Positions 1 through 11,581 of a stretch of DNA of 64,000 bases are shown in pieces. The notes under the pieces were generated by a model. That model saw only the letters and a list, made by a program, of their open reading frames with translations. It made no database searches and had not been told where the DNA came from. The translations under genes and the position numbers were made by a program. The stretch's first letter is position 1; every line of letters starts with the position of its first letter. The DNA comes from Zarea fungicola (lineage: Eukaryota; Ascomycota; Sordariomycetes; Hypocreales; Cordycipitaceae), in NCBI GenBank assembly GCA_900169235.1, contig FWCC01000043.1, forward strand, positions 248,001 to 312,000, written 5' to 3'.

Positions 1-97
1 GACCATAGATAGCAGAAAACTCGGGATCCCGTCCGCTCTCCCATAGATAAGCTGCTAATCGGCAGATTAGTAGTTGGGTCNNACCGGCTGTTGTATG
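1..97 (+). rRNA. 5S rRNA gene, partial and gapped
   Basis: The stretch matches the fungal 5S rRNA pattern: GACCATAG near the 5' end, GGGATCCCGTCCGCTCTCCC in the middle, TTAGTAGTTGGGTC in the internal control region and GTTGTATG at the 3' end. The first six or so bases (expected ACATAC) lie outside the window. Two N at 81-82 replace a segment that in the second 5S copy (62928-63047) is about 17-18 bases long, so the gap is under-sized. A T-run follows directly, as expected for RNA polymerase III. Confidence 0.88.
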
Positions 98-104
98 TTT
101 TTTT
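98..104 (+). terminator. Pol III T-run terminator of the 5S gene
   Basis: Seven consecutive T immediately follow the 5S 3' end GTTGTATG; this is the usual RNA polymerase III stop. Confidence 0.75.
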
Positions 105-1086
105 GACATTTCATTCTTTTTGTCTTTTGCGAGGTTTTGTTTTGTATGTTGGTGAAGGGTTCAAGTTTGAAATTTAGCTGCAGAGGGAGTGGTGTACTAA
201 ATGCAGCCACACAAAGCTAGACTCTGCAACCTCGCCTGCTTTTATAAACCAATATAGTAGTTACTCTTGGTGCAACTGCCTAAAACACATTGTATTCCAC
301 AATAACATCTCTGTATCAAAACTTCCCAAAGATATGATTTGAAATGCACTCGTAAACCTCTGTTATATGTACGATGATGACTATTACAGTTAATACTTGA
401 GTTTCGCAATGGTGCAACTAACTAGTGCAGAAGGATCAGTAGCTAAAAATGCTCCTTTTCATGCTGGGGCTTTAGTAAGAAGTGGCCTGGATACGTCGTC
501 GCTGAAGCGTTTCAGTACAAGTCTGGGACGAAGTTGCGTAGCAGCCTTCTTATTCCAACCCTTAAAATGCCTTTACGGCGATAAGATTAAGCCAGCAGAA
601 AAGCGACGCTTTCTATTTATGCATAACTAATTAAATTAAGTAACTAACGCTAAAAACATAGTACTAAACTAGTACCTTGCAGCTCTAGCCTCAGCTCGTG
701 ATAGTCAAAGTAGTGCTCTCTTCAGTTAGTCTACTTCGGATGAACATGTCGAGCTCGTATTACTAGTTAGTTCGAGAAAACCTGCCACACAGGCAATGCA
801 CAAGACAATGCGAAGGAGTCCTCTGGTGGCGTTTATCCATAATTTCTTATGACCTATCCGAGCTTCGCAACCCCTGAACTCGTATAAACTATGGCTAAGA
901 CCTCGTTAGGTTTCTGTTGCTAAATTTCGGCCCTTCGTACGTTCGCATTATCAGGTAAGTGGCCCTTATATCCCTTGCTTCCCACAATCTTGAACTAGTT
1001 GCCAACATGGAAAACGCTATTGAATCCAAGAAAAATAGCATACGGACAGCCGTCAACAGTGATTTTTTTATCGAAATTGGCCAGAA
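105..1086. other. Intergenic, nothing recognised
   Basis: AT-rich spacer between the 5S gene and the first protein gene. Only short open frames (under 80 codons, mostly without ATG) occur and none resembles a known family. Confidence 0.6.
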
Positions 1087-1755
1087 ATGCACCAGCAGAC
1101 GCGCCGGCAACATCGACTTGTCTCACTTGATTTCGATGGCAAGATGGTGCGGCAACCGCCACAGACCAAGAAGTGGAAAGTGATGAAATGTGCAATTTAC
1201 GCCGTGTCACTAATTATATGTATTTTTGGCATCGGTTTTACCTTTTCGCTTCTAAGAAAACGCAGCAGTTTCCATGGTTATTCCTTGGATGAGCTCAACT
1301 TCTACTACAATCCTGCAGTGGAAGTTGCGCCTGTGGTAGGCGACGCATACCCGACTGCCAATTTAAAAACTGCTAATCATATTTTTCAGTTTATAATTGC
1401 ATTCATCTGCAATGGTGCTGAGATCCTGATGCCTTGTTTTCGCAAATGTACAATTGGCATACACCCCGGCATTCTCGTAGGCGTTTCACTATGCCTCTGG
1501 ATGACGAGTCTCATTTTGGGCACGCTGTTTGTCCTTCAAATCCCGCCCGGTCGCGACCCCCATGACTACGGCGGTGAGTGCAATAACGGCAAGCCCAATG
1601 AAATAATCAACACCGACGTTGACTGCTCGCAACGTCGTTGGCCGATTGAATTTGTTGCAGTCGCCGCATTGACTGTCCTTTTGTCGTCGGCTGAGTTTCT
1701 CATTTTTGTGACTGCATGTGTGGATACACATGCTCGAAGGAAGTGGAAGGAGTAA
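1087..1755 (+). CDS. Four-helix membrane protein of unknown function
   Basis: Single-exon reading frame of 222 codons. Four hydrophobic segments are visible at about residues 34-56, 99-116, 127-150 and 188-210, with a Cys-containing loop between helices 3 and 4 (CNNGKP and VDCSQRR). This layout resembles the MARVEL-like small membrane proteins common in filamentous fungi, but I do not recognise the family firmly. Alternative in-frame starts are ATG 1144 (residue 20) and ATG 1183 (residue 33), the latter directly before the first helix; the basic stretch between them could be cytosolic. Neighbours are spacer on both sides. Function is unknown; a plasma-membrane or endomembrane location is inferred only from the helices. 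Confidence 0.6.
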   Translation: MHQQTRRQHRLVSLDFDGKMVRQPPQTKKWKVMKCAIYAVSLIICIFGIGFTFSLLRKRSSFHGYSLDELNFYYNPAVEVAPVVGDAYPTANLKTANHIFQFIIAFICNGAEILMPCFRKCTIGIHPGILVGVSLCLWMTSLILGTLFVLQIPPGRDPHDYGGECNNGKPNEIINTDVDCSQRRWPIEFVAVAALTVLLSSAEFLIFVTACVDTHARRKWKE

Positions 1756-2915
1756 CTGCGTCGCCGTAGGCCATGGTATATACTGTTTCTGAATTGAGCT
1801 AGCTTTGAGATTGCTCATCATGTCCTACTATGGAACCACCAGAACCATTGTAGCTGGCTCAAATACTCCATGATGCTACTTTATTAATTTTTTCCAGTTT
1901 CAGACAAGTTAGTTCTGGCTGCTGGCGCTTGTATATGACGCCTATCCGTCGAAGACAACGGGGGTACGACATGAAAGATCAGTCGGGGTGGCAGGTTACC
2001 ACGGCGCTTATCTCAGATGTCACACAGCGTCCGTTTTTTAAACTACAAAATTCTATCCATTTACTTCATGATGATACCAAACCTATACTGTGTCTACATG
2101 GTGGTTCAGCGGGCTGCTTGGCAGTCCTGCCCTCTTCTCCCAACACCGACAGTCATCAGCTCACTCATCACCCGAAATTCATCTTATGCTGCTCAAACAG
2201 CCCACCTCAATATACATGTTCTAGCTTAGTTGCCTATCCAATCCGCTGGAGGTTACTTCCCATGTGCTGTGCGGAGGCTCCAAGTCTTTCGCTGCGTCAT
2301 CTGGGCTTGACACCCGGCAGCGAACTCAGTGGACTGGCCAGCAAAGTCTAGACGTCACCATTGAGCTGAAAGATGTATTGAAAGAGTTGAACAGCCTCAC
2401 GACGGAGCGTTTGCCCAATCAAATCCGGCCACATTGCCATGCAGAGGCCACCTCAAAAAGCTGATTGCGTCCACCGCAGAACGAGCGACGTTTGCATTCC
2501 GACGGCATAGCATGTTGTCGAAAGAATAACGATGATAAATGAAGAAACTATTCAATGAACTTATTAGTGAACAAAAGTCGATAATATTTTTCTGCTTTGC
2601 GATGGAGCAAAGGTCGAACAAGGAGAGACTGCTTCACCCATGGACGTGATAGTGTGGCCGCCCATTGGTTGCAGGATGGTGGCGTGACTGCGCGAGCGGG
2701 GTAGATTGGGTTCATATTCTTTCGCTCCTTGAAAATCATCCTCATAAATAATGTAGACGGTATATACTTGAAAGTTTACTACCTTGTCCCATCCTCTCCG
2801 CGAATTGCATGTGAAATTCGCAACTTGATACGTGATAGCCCTTCATAATCGTTCGCGGTAACCCAAACATTTTGCTCTCAATCAGCTTCTACACAACAAC
2901 GGGCGTTGAGGAAAC
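1756..2915. other. Intergenic, promoter side of the Argonaute
   Basis: No convincing gene. Open frames at 1929-2351 and 2264-2464 have no recognisable domain, no good splice partners and irregular composition. The last few hundred bases must hold the Argonaute promoter. Confidence 0.5.
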
Positions 2916-5900
2916 ATGTACAGAGGTGACAAAGATGGCCAGGGAAGAGGCCGCGGGGGTAATAGAGGTGGTGGTGAACGGGGACGAGGCGGCTGGCGAG
3001 GAGATCGTGGAGGAGGACGGGGCGGCGGTTTTCGAGGCGGAACTAGTGCTGGCGGGGGCCGCGGTGCAAGTCAACAAGTGATTCAGGTCTTTTTGTATGC
3101 CATTACCTACTGGTGAACAAACTATGGGAGACTAAGCCTTCTTACAGCAACTCTCAGCGTCAGGACCCCAAAGTAGGACAATGCGAGGATACTTTGCGTC
3201 CACCAACGCAAGCGGTCGATCTTGGCGGCTTAAATCTGCGTGAAGACTTGCCTCTCCGTCCAGCTTATGGTACTAGGGGTGTTAAGGTTGAGCTTACGGC
3301 AAATTATGTGGAGTTGCTGCCGCCGTCAGAGGTGACTCTACACAGATATAGCATACATATCAGTCCAGAGACGACAATCAGGAAGCACCATCGGCTCATA
3401 GAGCTTCTGCTGCAGTCGGAGGAGCTCGTACCATTTAACGGGAGCTTAGCAACAGATTTTCGATCAACACTCCTCACCAAAACAAAACTTTCTTGTGACA
3501 ACAGCCAAATTCAAGTCTTGTATCGACCTGAAGGAGAAGACGAGCCGGCAGCGGGTGCCGTCCAGTATATCTTCCAGCTCACATATACGAATGCTTTGAG
3601 TATTGGAACATTGATCGACTACCTAACGTCGACGAATATTTCACATTCATTTGGCGAAAAGCAGGAGTGGGCACAGACTTTGAATATTTTTCTGAACCAC
3701 TTTGCGAGGTCGTCTAAAAACATAACTGTGATGGGATCAACAAAGAGCTTTCCGTCGACCCAGAACATTGGACAAGCCGATCTAGGTTTTGGCCTAGATG
3801 TCGTTCGAGGTTTCTTCTCGAGCGTGCGCATGGCGACATGCCGAATTCTCGTCAACATCAACGTCAGCCACGCAGCTTTCTACAAAGCAGGCCCGCTGCA
3901 GGCACTCATGCACAGTTACGGTGTCAACGGCACGCCTGCATTGGAAAGATTCCTCAGACTGGTTCGCATTCAAACTACTCATCTGAAAGAGAAGCGCAAC
4001 AGGGCCGGTGAGGTTATTCCTCGTGTTAAAACAATATTTGGACTTGCGAGAAAAGACGACGGTCACGGCATGGCCCACCCACCTCGCGTTACGCACCATG
4101 GGGCGGGAGCCAAAGGTGTAGAGTTCTGGCTTGAGGGGGAAACAAGTTCCTCTTCGACGCTTAACACTGGAGCGGCGAGTAAGAAGGCCAAGGGGGGCAA
4201 GGGAAAGGGAAAGGAAAAGGCCAAAGAAGGCAGCACAGTACCTGCAGCCTCAGGAAAGTACATAAGCGTCTTTGACTTTTTCAGAACAAGTACAGCAGTT
4301 TCCGCCGTTATTAAAGAATTGCGCTAATTGTAAGTAGCATATAATCGAAGTCTGCAGTACCCTGAACTCCCACTCATCAACTGCGGCAACCGAGAGCATC
4401 CAATGTACCTCCCGCCTGAAGTCTGCATCGTCCTCCAAGGCCAACCCTCCAGGTCGAAGCTCAGCGGTGCTCAGACACAACAAATGATTCGGCATGCCGT
4501 TCGCAAACCATGGGAGAATGCGGCCTCGATCATTGCCGAGGGAATACCAACAGTTGGTCTTGACGAGAATTTTAACCTTCTTCTGGTGGGTCGTTACATG
4601 TCCACAAGGCGCGGAGACTCTGACACTGCGTAGAGGTCGTTTGGCTTTAGCATCAAGCCAGGTCTGATCAAAGTCCCAGGCCGCATTCTTTCTGGGCCGA
4701 AAGTCATGTATAAAAGCAATACGACCGCTGAACCACGCTCGGGTAGCTGGAACATGGTGAACATCAAGTTCAGCGCCGGCGCTGCGCTTACCAATTGGTC
4801 ATACTTGATGGTCTCGCTTCCCCAGACTCATGATTCTTTCGACAAGGAGAGTTTAACGGCCGTTATGAACGAGTTTTGGCAATCTTTGAGAAGGCTCGGC
4901 ATTAATGCCGATCCACCAAAAACAGGACGACGATTACTACTACAGCACTCCGATGACCCCCAGATCGGTCTTATATTGCAGCAGGCGGCCAGTACCTTGC
5001 AACTACTCGTCATCGTCCTACCGGAGGCCAACATGCCATTATATAAACGCATAAAGACACTTGCTGACACAATCCATGGAGTCCACACAATTTGCTCGGT
5101 AGGCTCCAAGTTGGCCAAACCTCGTGGACAGGACCAGTACATGGCCAATGTTGCGTTGAAGCTGAATCTCAAATTTGGCGGCATCAATCACATTGTGCAG
5201 AACAAGCAGCTTGGAGTAATCGACCAGGATAAGACCATGGTTGTTGGTATTGATGTAACACATCCGTCGCCGGGATCTTCATCAAAGGCTCCTTCCGTCT
5301 CGGCCATGGTAGCGTCTATCAACAAATTTCTGGGTCAATGGCCTGCTACGCTGCGTATACAGCCGGCGAAGCAAGAAAAGGTGGATGATCTCACCGATAT
5401 GTTGAAATCTCGGCTACAGCTCTGGAAGACGCGAGGCAAGCACGCCACCTTTCCTGAAAATATACTCGTCTACCGAGATGGTGTCTCTGAAGGCCAGCAT
5501 GACATGGTCGTTTCTCAGGAGCTTCCGCAGCTCCGCCGCGCGTGCGAGCAACTGTATCCAGCAACCGATACGAAAAAGGGCCTTCCGCGTTTTACAGTCA
5601 TTATATGCGGCAAGCGGCATAAAACAAGATTCTACCCTACTACGGAGCAGGACTGCGATAGGTCAGGCAACACGAAACCTGGCACCGTCGTCGACCGTGG
5701 GGTAACAGAGGCAAGAAACTGGGATTTTTTCCTCCAGGCTCATGCTGCACTGCAGGGAACCGCACGCCCATGTCATTACTACATCGTGCATGACGAGATT
5801 TTTCGGCAGATTTATGCGAAATCGATTCCTTATCCGTTCCAAAACATCGCCGACATTGTCGAAGACCTCACGCACAGCATGTGCTACTCCTTTGGTCGCG

Positions 5901-6112
5901 CTACTAAAGCCGTCAGTCTTTGCACGCCAGCATACTATGCAGATATCGTGTGTGAGCGTGCGCGGTGCTATTTAGCCGATCTGTTTGACACGCCGGTAGC
6001 AAGTGCTGCCGCCTCGGTAGCTGGGATGCCCGCCGGAAGTGGTGTTATATTACCGACGGCTGATAAAGTACAAATTCATCCAAGATTGAGGGACACCATG
6101 TTTTACATTTAA
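2916..6112 (+). CDS. Argonaute (QDE-2-like) protein
   Basis: Small-RNA-guided silencing protein. Proposed exons are 2916-3086, 3158-4297, 4358-4585 and 4634-6112, giving about 1005 residues, a normal Argonaute length. The N-terminus is an RGG-rich tail (residues 2-48). Then come the N/linker region, PAZ, the MID block containing SFGFSIKPG and VPGRIL, and PIWI. PIWI keeps a slicer-type catalytic set: Asp in GIDVTHP (about residue 720), Asp in YRDGVSEGQ (about 795), His in RPCHYYIV (about 894) and a candidate glutamate finger in AKQEKVDDL. The protein ends in the canonical MFYI. Intron 3 (4586-4633) has a CTGAC branch point. The second junction is the weak point: GTACAG at 4290 and GTAAGT at 4330 are out of phase, so GTTTCC at 4298 is used, leaving a short PAZ loop after FDFFRT. 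Family identity is certain; orthology to qde-2 rather than sms-2 is not established. Confidence 0.93.
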
Positions 6113-6414
6113 GTCTGTATGTGGCGGTTTTTCATTTCTTAAATATTTGTATAGCTAAACTGTTCCAACACGTTGAATTTGTTTTGCCTAAGGATGTCTG
6201 TGTGTCACGAACAGCGTTGCTACAACCACTGGATCACAGAGACCTAAGAAGATCAAGCAATATCCAGCCGTGGCGGGACATCCCCAGCATCCAATATATA
6301 CCGTCCAAGTCCGTGACATAAACTCTAGAGATTACAATATATATGGCGCCGTCATTTTGTTTCCTGGGAGTAAATTAATGCGGTAGCCTAGACGCTGATC
6401 AACCCCATACCACC
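6113..6414. other. Convergent 3' spacer
   Basis: About 300 bases between the stop of the Argonaute and the stop of the facing regulator gene. AT-rich 3' flank; nothing else seen. Confidence 0.6.
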
Positions 6415-9152
6415 TCAGGGCTTAGTTCTCATAAACATTTCCCATCCATCCATGTCTATTGCAAAATCAGTTCCATCTAGGGTAAATACTCTATCCATCT
6501 CGGCAAACTGGTTATCTAGAAGCACCTGTGACATTTCTGCAAGCTCATCTACCATGTCGATATTGCTTTCGGTCACAGCGGAGCCTTGCTCCTCTTGAGC
6601 CGCATTTGTGGTAATTGGGTGCTGAGATGTTTCTGGTTCTTGTACCGCTTGCCTGCTTCCGGTCACTGTCGACAGCGTTTGCTCATTGATGTTAATGAAC
6701 CGCGCAGACGCATTTGTCCCTATTTCTAAAAGGCGTCAATGACGTATTCTCAACTGGAGTACCCAAAATGCAGTACAACAGATTAGCCTTACTGGTAGAT
6801 GGCCCACCGCCAGCGTGTCTGGCGGACGTCGCGCTGCTAGGGGAAAATAAAACAGAAACAGGTTGCATAAAGCCTTGCGTACAGAACATAGGGTCTTGAA
6901 GGGCTTTCTTATGCAAATCTTGAAGTTCAAGCGCATAATTGGCTGCCATGTCTTGCTTCTTTGGACTCACGCCTGTATTGTTACTGCGACCTTGCCAGCG
7001 ATAGGACATACTTTCGAGATGCTCAATAATGTTAAAGAACTCGGGACTCAGCTCGACGCTGTTAAACCGCCAGTTTACTGTATAAATTGTTAGGTTTTGC
7101 TCGACCATACATAACAAGCAAGGAAAACGATTCACCGAGGAAAATTCGTGCTGAGATGAAGGCGCAGTATGCGAGTTGGGCCGGCATGAGGAAGTCTATG
7201 CTTGATAGAAGCCTCTTTAGAATAGAGCTGACTTCTGCAGCTGCTAGCATGCAGGTGTGGGAACTGTAACTGCTGGGTAACTTGATGATGCTTGATAAGT
7301 CGGATGGGGGATATGCGATGTATTGGTGTAATAGTATGATGGAGGCGTTATGGATAAGATAAGCAGCTGTAAGATTCGGATCCATCTTCATAGGGTAGTC
7401 TCCCTTTGAGACTTTAGCATGTCCCCATCTCGTCGGTAGAGATTCCTTCCATCTGCAAGGCATATACACGTTAGTAATGATCCATGTCATATTAGTGGTA
7501 GAATTCTTACTGGACCAGCTGCAGATCCAGCTGCCTGAAACGAGTTAGCCATTTGCCGACATCATCCCTGTTCTGAAAGTCAATTTCCTGGCGCAGGAAT
7601 ACTGAAGCCACCTGACTCAATGACTCTGTAGCCTCTATTCGAAATGCAAGGGCACCGACAAACGACGCCTCCATCTCCACGTCAGCCTTGGGGGTTTCGT
7701 TTTGGGCTTGTTGCTCGTTTTCCGCGGCAGTCGTACCATGAGCCATGTTCAAAACTGAACTACTAGCTTCCGCAGCCGTTTTATGGAAGAATGGGGTTAC
7801 GACACTTTCGTTGGAGTGCCATGATCTGCCATTAGATGGAAGTCTGCGATGGATATCTTGCATCAGAATGCTAGAGTCCCAGCCTGATGTTACAGCTAGG
7901 AAGCGATCGACCAGGAAGACATTCCAGAACACGCGCCTCCTCTCTTCTTCCTCAGCCGGGCTGTTCGAGGTTGGGAGAAGCTGCAGAGGTTGAACAAAGG
8001 AGCGTGATGATTGCCGGTCCGGCTCTACTTTGAGCTGAAGATATTCGACACTCTTGATAAGGGATCCGGCAATGGACCATGCAGGGCCGAAATTGGCGGA
8101 TCCAATCTTGGATTTTCAAATTAGTTTTTATTGATACTGTTGAAGACGCGGAAACTGTGGCTACTTACATGATCAAATGCAATGAGGCCCAGGGCTTGAA
8201 GGTTCTCAATGGACAGGTCATTCAAGGCATTGAGCATTACAACATGACGGGACATTCGGATTTGATGCTCAATATCAGAACCATTCAGAGTAAAGTCCGG
8301 GACTTTTACTTGACGAAGTGCTACCACTATCATACTGTGGACCAATACGTTTACTTTGGCGCTCTCGGCAGGGTCCCGCAGTCGGGCGCGGAACCGAGTT
8401 GGATGTATAAACGGTATCCAGTGATGGACAGTGGAAAAGTACGCATCGATTACTTGGTCCAGTATCTCTTGGGACGGTAAGAATGAAACGGGGTCCTGCA
8501 GGGGATCTAGGTTTGGCGCATGCGACTCAGCATCGTCACAGGAACTTGGCGTTGTCGAGTATGCGGATGCGGATTCGACGCGTCTGTGCCCATGGTCGCG
8601 CTCTTGTGAGAGAATGTTTTCGCCACTTGCCTGCGACTGGCAGCGCGCTGAATTATTCGTTTGCACATTGCTTGGCGGATTGTTGCCGTATTGGCTAGCT
8701 ATGAGTAAAGCTGCGTGGTAGAGACAACCCTGCACGTTGTTGGCAGCAGGTAACGGCTGAGCCGCTGGCGATTGCTGGATATTCTGCTTCAGCAAGAGGG
8801 TCTCAATTAATTCTGTCACATTTATTAGAAACTTCCGATAACGGGACGAAATATTCATCAAGTTTACCCATTCGTCGGTTTAGGCTCTCTATTGCTCCAG
8901 CTCGCAGGCCGGGCTTCTGTCTTGCAGCGCCGTATACGCACTCCGAGGCTATGCCGATGAGTAGATGAAATATTTTATGGACACTGCGCACATGAGAGGC
9001 TTACATCTCCGGGCGCACTGTGAGCAGGATGGCAACTCTCTAGAACATTTGAGCTTCTTCTTCCGACAATACAGACAAGCTGGCATGTCCTCTGCCGGGC
9101 GTCCATTGTCGTGCAGCTGCTCCCCAATGTCGGAAGCCTGTACATCCTCCAT
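6415..9152 (-). CDS. Zn2Cys6 transcription factor with Fungal_trans domain
   Basis: DNA-binding regulator in seven exons, 5' to 3' on the minus strand: 9152-9005, 8948-8868, 8812-8169, 8106-7511, 7452-7136, 7077-6793 and 6665-6415. All phases agree and give 773 residues. The start is ATG 9152; upstream in-frame codons are only TTG. The binuclear cluster begins CLYCRKKKLKC and continues CSQC in exon 1; the sixth cysteine (SSECVY) is supplied by exon 2 after splicing out 8949-9004, restoring the C-X6-C spacing. A short linker (GLRAGAIESLNRRM) leads to the dimerisation helix. The middle domain has VHHWIPFIHPTRF and later DPNLTAAYLIHNASIILLHQ, typical of PF04082. The tail is acidic (exon 7). It lies tail-to-tail with the Argonaute and directly downstream of the GH88 gene on the same strand, so it is a candidate local regulator of the sugar genes (inference). 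Confidence 0.9.
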
Positions 9153-9616
9153 AGCTGAGGAGTGTTGCCATGTGATACCGGGACGGCCTGAAAATTGTTG
9201 AGTAGTATAGATTTGGATGATAGATCGTTGCTCCAAAGAGCTTGGTCATCCTCAAAGCTAACCCTGGTGATGCGTGGGTCATGTTGGGGTAACCAATGCG
9301 GGGGGTGGGGGCACCTGTTATCAGGCTGTTTCTTTGAAAAGCAGCGAGTCAAGAGGCCAAAAGTAAGACTTTAAGAATGCGGCTTTGCAGAGTCCCCAGC
9401 GCTCCGCTTGCGATAACAGGCTTAGAAGACAACGTCCCGCCCTTTTTGTCGCAAGAATCAATGGTAGAAAAGGCGATTCCCTTTGAAATTTAATCAGAGA
9501 ATAATGGTTTATTTTAAGCAATTTTAAGTCTAAAAGTCGCCGTCACATCTCTCGCGATACGTATAAACTCTAAAGACTAACTGGGGTTGAATTTAGACCT
9601 CGGTCCATTACTAACC
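9153..9616. other. Promoter of the Zn2Cys6 regulator
   Basis: 464 bases between the GH88 stop and the regulator ATG, both on the minus strand. It contains a G-run (GCGGGGGGTGGGGGCACC near 9298) but no recognised element. Confidence 0.5.
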
Positions 9617-11231
9617 TCATACCAGCCCTAATCTCAAAAGTTTGTTGCCAAATTCAAGGAAAAAGTAGTCTGCGTACACCAGGCCGTGGTTTCCATACTG
9701 CATCGGCGCAAACTCGTTGTAGTTGCCCGTCGCATGTCTCAAGATACAGTCAAATGTAACACCTTCGGTGATGATTTTGGATGTATTTTGATCAGTTTGG
9801 AGCGTAGCCGGATCCCTGGACTGGCTCAAGGCGATCGTGTCCTGTGCAATCTCAAGTGCCACTTTTAGATACGGCGAGTCACTGCCAAGGATCTGGTGCA
9901 ACAGGACAAAACCGTTGGCAGCGATCATTCCGGCAGAAGAATCCCGTAGAATATCTCCGTTCTGTGCAACCGGGGCATCAAAGTCCCAAGGGGGCACGAA
10001 TGGGTGTGCATGTGCATACTTGTCCCTTGTTCTACACAGGCGGTCGATGAAATGGTCCGCCACTTGGACGGCCGTTTCCAAGAATTGCGGTTCTTTAGTC
10101 CAGACATAGGTTTGAGTAAACCCCAGAATGGCCCAAGATTGGCCTCTGTATTTGGTCCCGTCAGCATACTATTTCCGCCTTCAGACTCTAGCCTCTGCAA
10201 CTTACCTTGCCCAAGTTGAGTCGTCTGCATATCCTTGATGAGTAAACTTGGATTTCAATGATCCATCTAGAGGATCCGTGTTGACGACGTGCCAGGTAGA
10301 GTAGTCTTCTCGGATGAGGTTTCTCCGTACAAAGTGGGCGTGGTGCGTTGCAATATCTACCAGGCTCCCGTTTCCAGTGTGGTTGCCCACATAGAACAAC
10401 AAGTCAAGGTCTAGTGTTTTTAGCAGTTGATTGGATCAAATATTACTCCTCCCAGTTTACTTACTGCACATGCTATCAATAATAACCAAAAAATTCTCCG
10501 CATTATCGTTGAAGCTGTATCTCTTACTAGCGCATACATCCCAGCTGCGGATAGCCTTCATGTCATCGACATATCGTGATGCCAGGTTTTCCGCACCACG
10601 GACTAATGATTGGAAACTCTCGTAGTTTCCAGTTAGTTCCCAGTCTTGGCGCAACGCGGGCTGTAAAATAAATCCCATGTCGTGAGTGTTGGTGCGATAG
10701 GACATTTGGTGCAGAGGAGCTGCCCAGGCCTGACACATCTGAAGGAGTTCGGCGTGGAAAGCCAGGCGGTTCAACTTCCCTGGAGCCTGCAGATACATGG
10801 GAAATTTGATGCATCGCTCTAGTAGGCAATATAAGCTACCGGGAAGGAAACCGGCAGTCCAGTACTTGACGTCTCGAGTGTTGTATCGGCCTGGCGTTGG
10901 TCCGTCTTCCGGGGCGAACTCAGGGTATGAAGCTGGTGCTCTCTATGAGTCAGAGTTATTAGCCATGTAACTTTTGCTCAAATTTGGCGACATTGATTCT
11001 TACCCCATCCTTTATACTCTCTGAGGCTACCTTCCAAATTTTGGCGGTTGCCTTTTCTGCATAAAGGCCGGATAGTTCAACAGCTAGCGGCGAATGAGAC
11101 AAGGTTGCATTGATTGACCACTTGCCATGGGAAATTATCGAGGTCTCGGTGGATAAACTGTTTTGACTCGTTGTACACGAAAACTCATTTTCCTCACCAT
11201 CAAAGGATGATGACTCTGTGGAGGAAGACAT
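9617..11231 (-). CDS. GH88 unsaturated glucuronyl hydrolase
   Basis: Removes 4,5-unsaturated uronic acid from the non-reducing end of oligosaccharides left by polysaccharide lyases. Four exons: 11231-11004, 10942-10465, 10410-10206 and 10145-9617; phases agree and give 479 residues, normal for the family. Family blocks are clear: NTHDMGFILQPALR with Asp about 164, AIRSWD, ENFLVIIDSMC joining NLDLLFYVGN across the exon 2/3 splice with Asp about 232, FTHQGYADDSTWARGQSW across exon 3/4, and WDFDAP near the end. The two Asp positions match the conserved catalytic pair of UGL enzymes. No secretion signal is evident (start MSSSTESSS), so an intracellular enzyme acting on imported saccharides is suggested. 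Start ATG 11231 is the first in-frame ATG. It is transcribed divergently from the DUF2264 gene across 350 bases. Confidence 0.92.
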
Positions 11232-11581
11232 TGTGTTTACAAAAGCAACTAGCACCTTTCCAAGCGAATTGTTCAGTGGTTGGAAGAGGGATTGGCTTAC
11301 AGACGCATGGACAAATATTAAAAAGGCTTTGAAACATGGCCCCAAATAAGGCGTGGCAAATTAAGAATAAAAAATACGCATTGTTACAATGAAAGTGAAT
11401 TGCTTTGATTACACCCGGAGCTGTGTACTTGACTTCGCCCGCACTCCGGATGTGCACCGTGGGGGTCACAAATAATAAGCCAGGAATGCAGACCTAATAT
11501 CACCTTAGTCGTGTGCCTCGTATCTCCCCTGTCATCGCAAATGTGGGCAATGTAACCAGGCTGCTTTACACCATTAGGATC
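11232..11581. promoter_or_regulatory. Divergent promoter, GH88 / DUF2264
   Basis: The 350 bases separate two oppositely transcribed sugar-metabolism genes. At 11415-11420 and 11444-11449 lie CCGGAG and CTCCGG, an inverted repeat with a 23-base spacer; CGG/CCG half sites are the usual targets of Zn2Cys6 dimers. Binding by the nearby regulator is inference. Confidence 0.5.

Noticed and set aside
1929..2464. Open frames of 140 and 66 codons upstream of the Argonaute
   Set aside because: No domain, no supporting splice sites, irregular composition.
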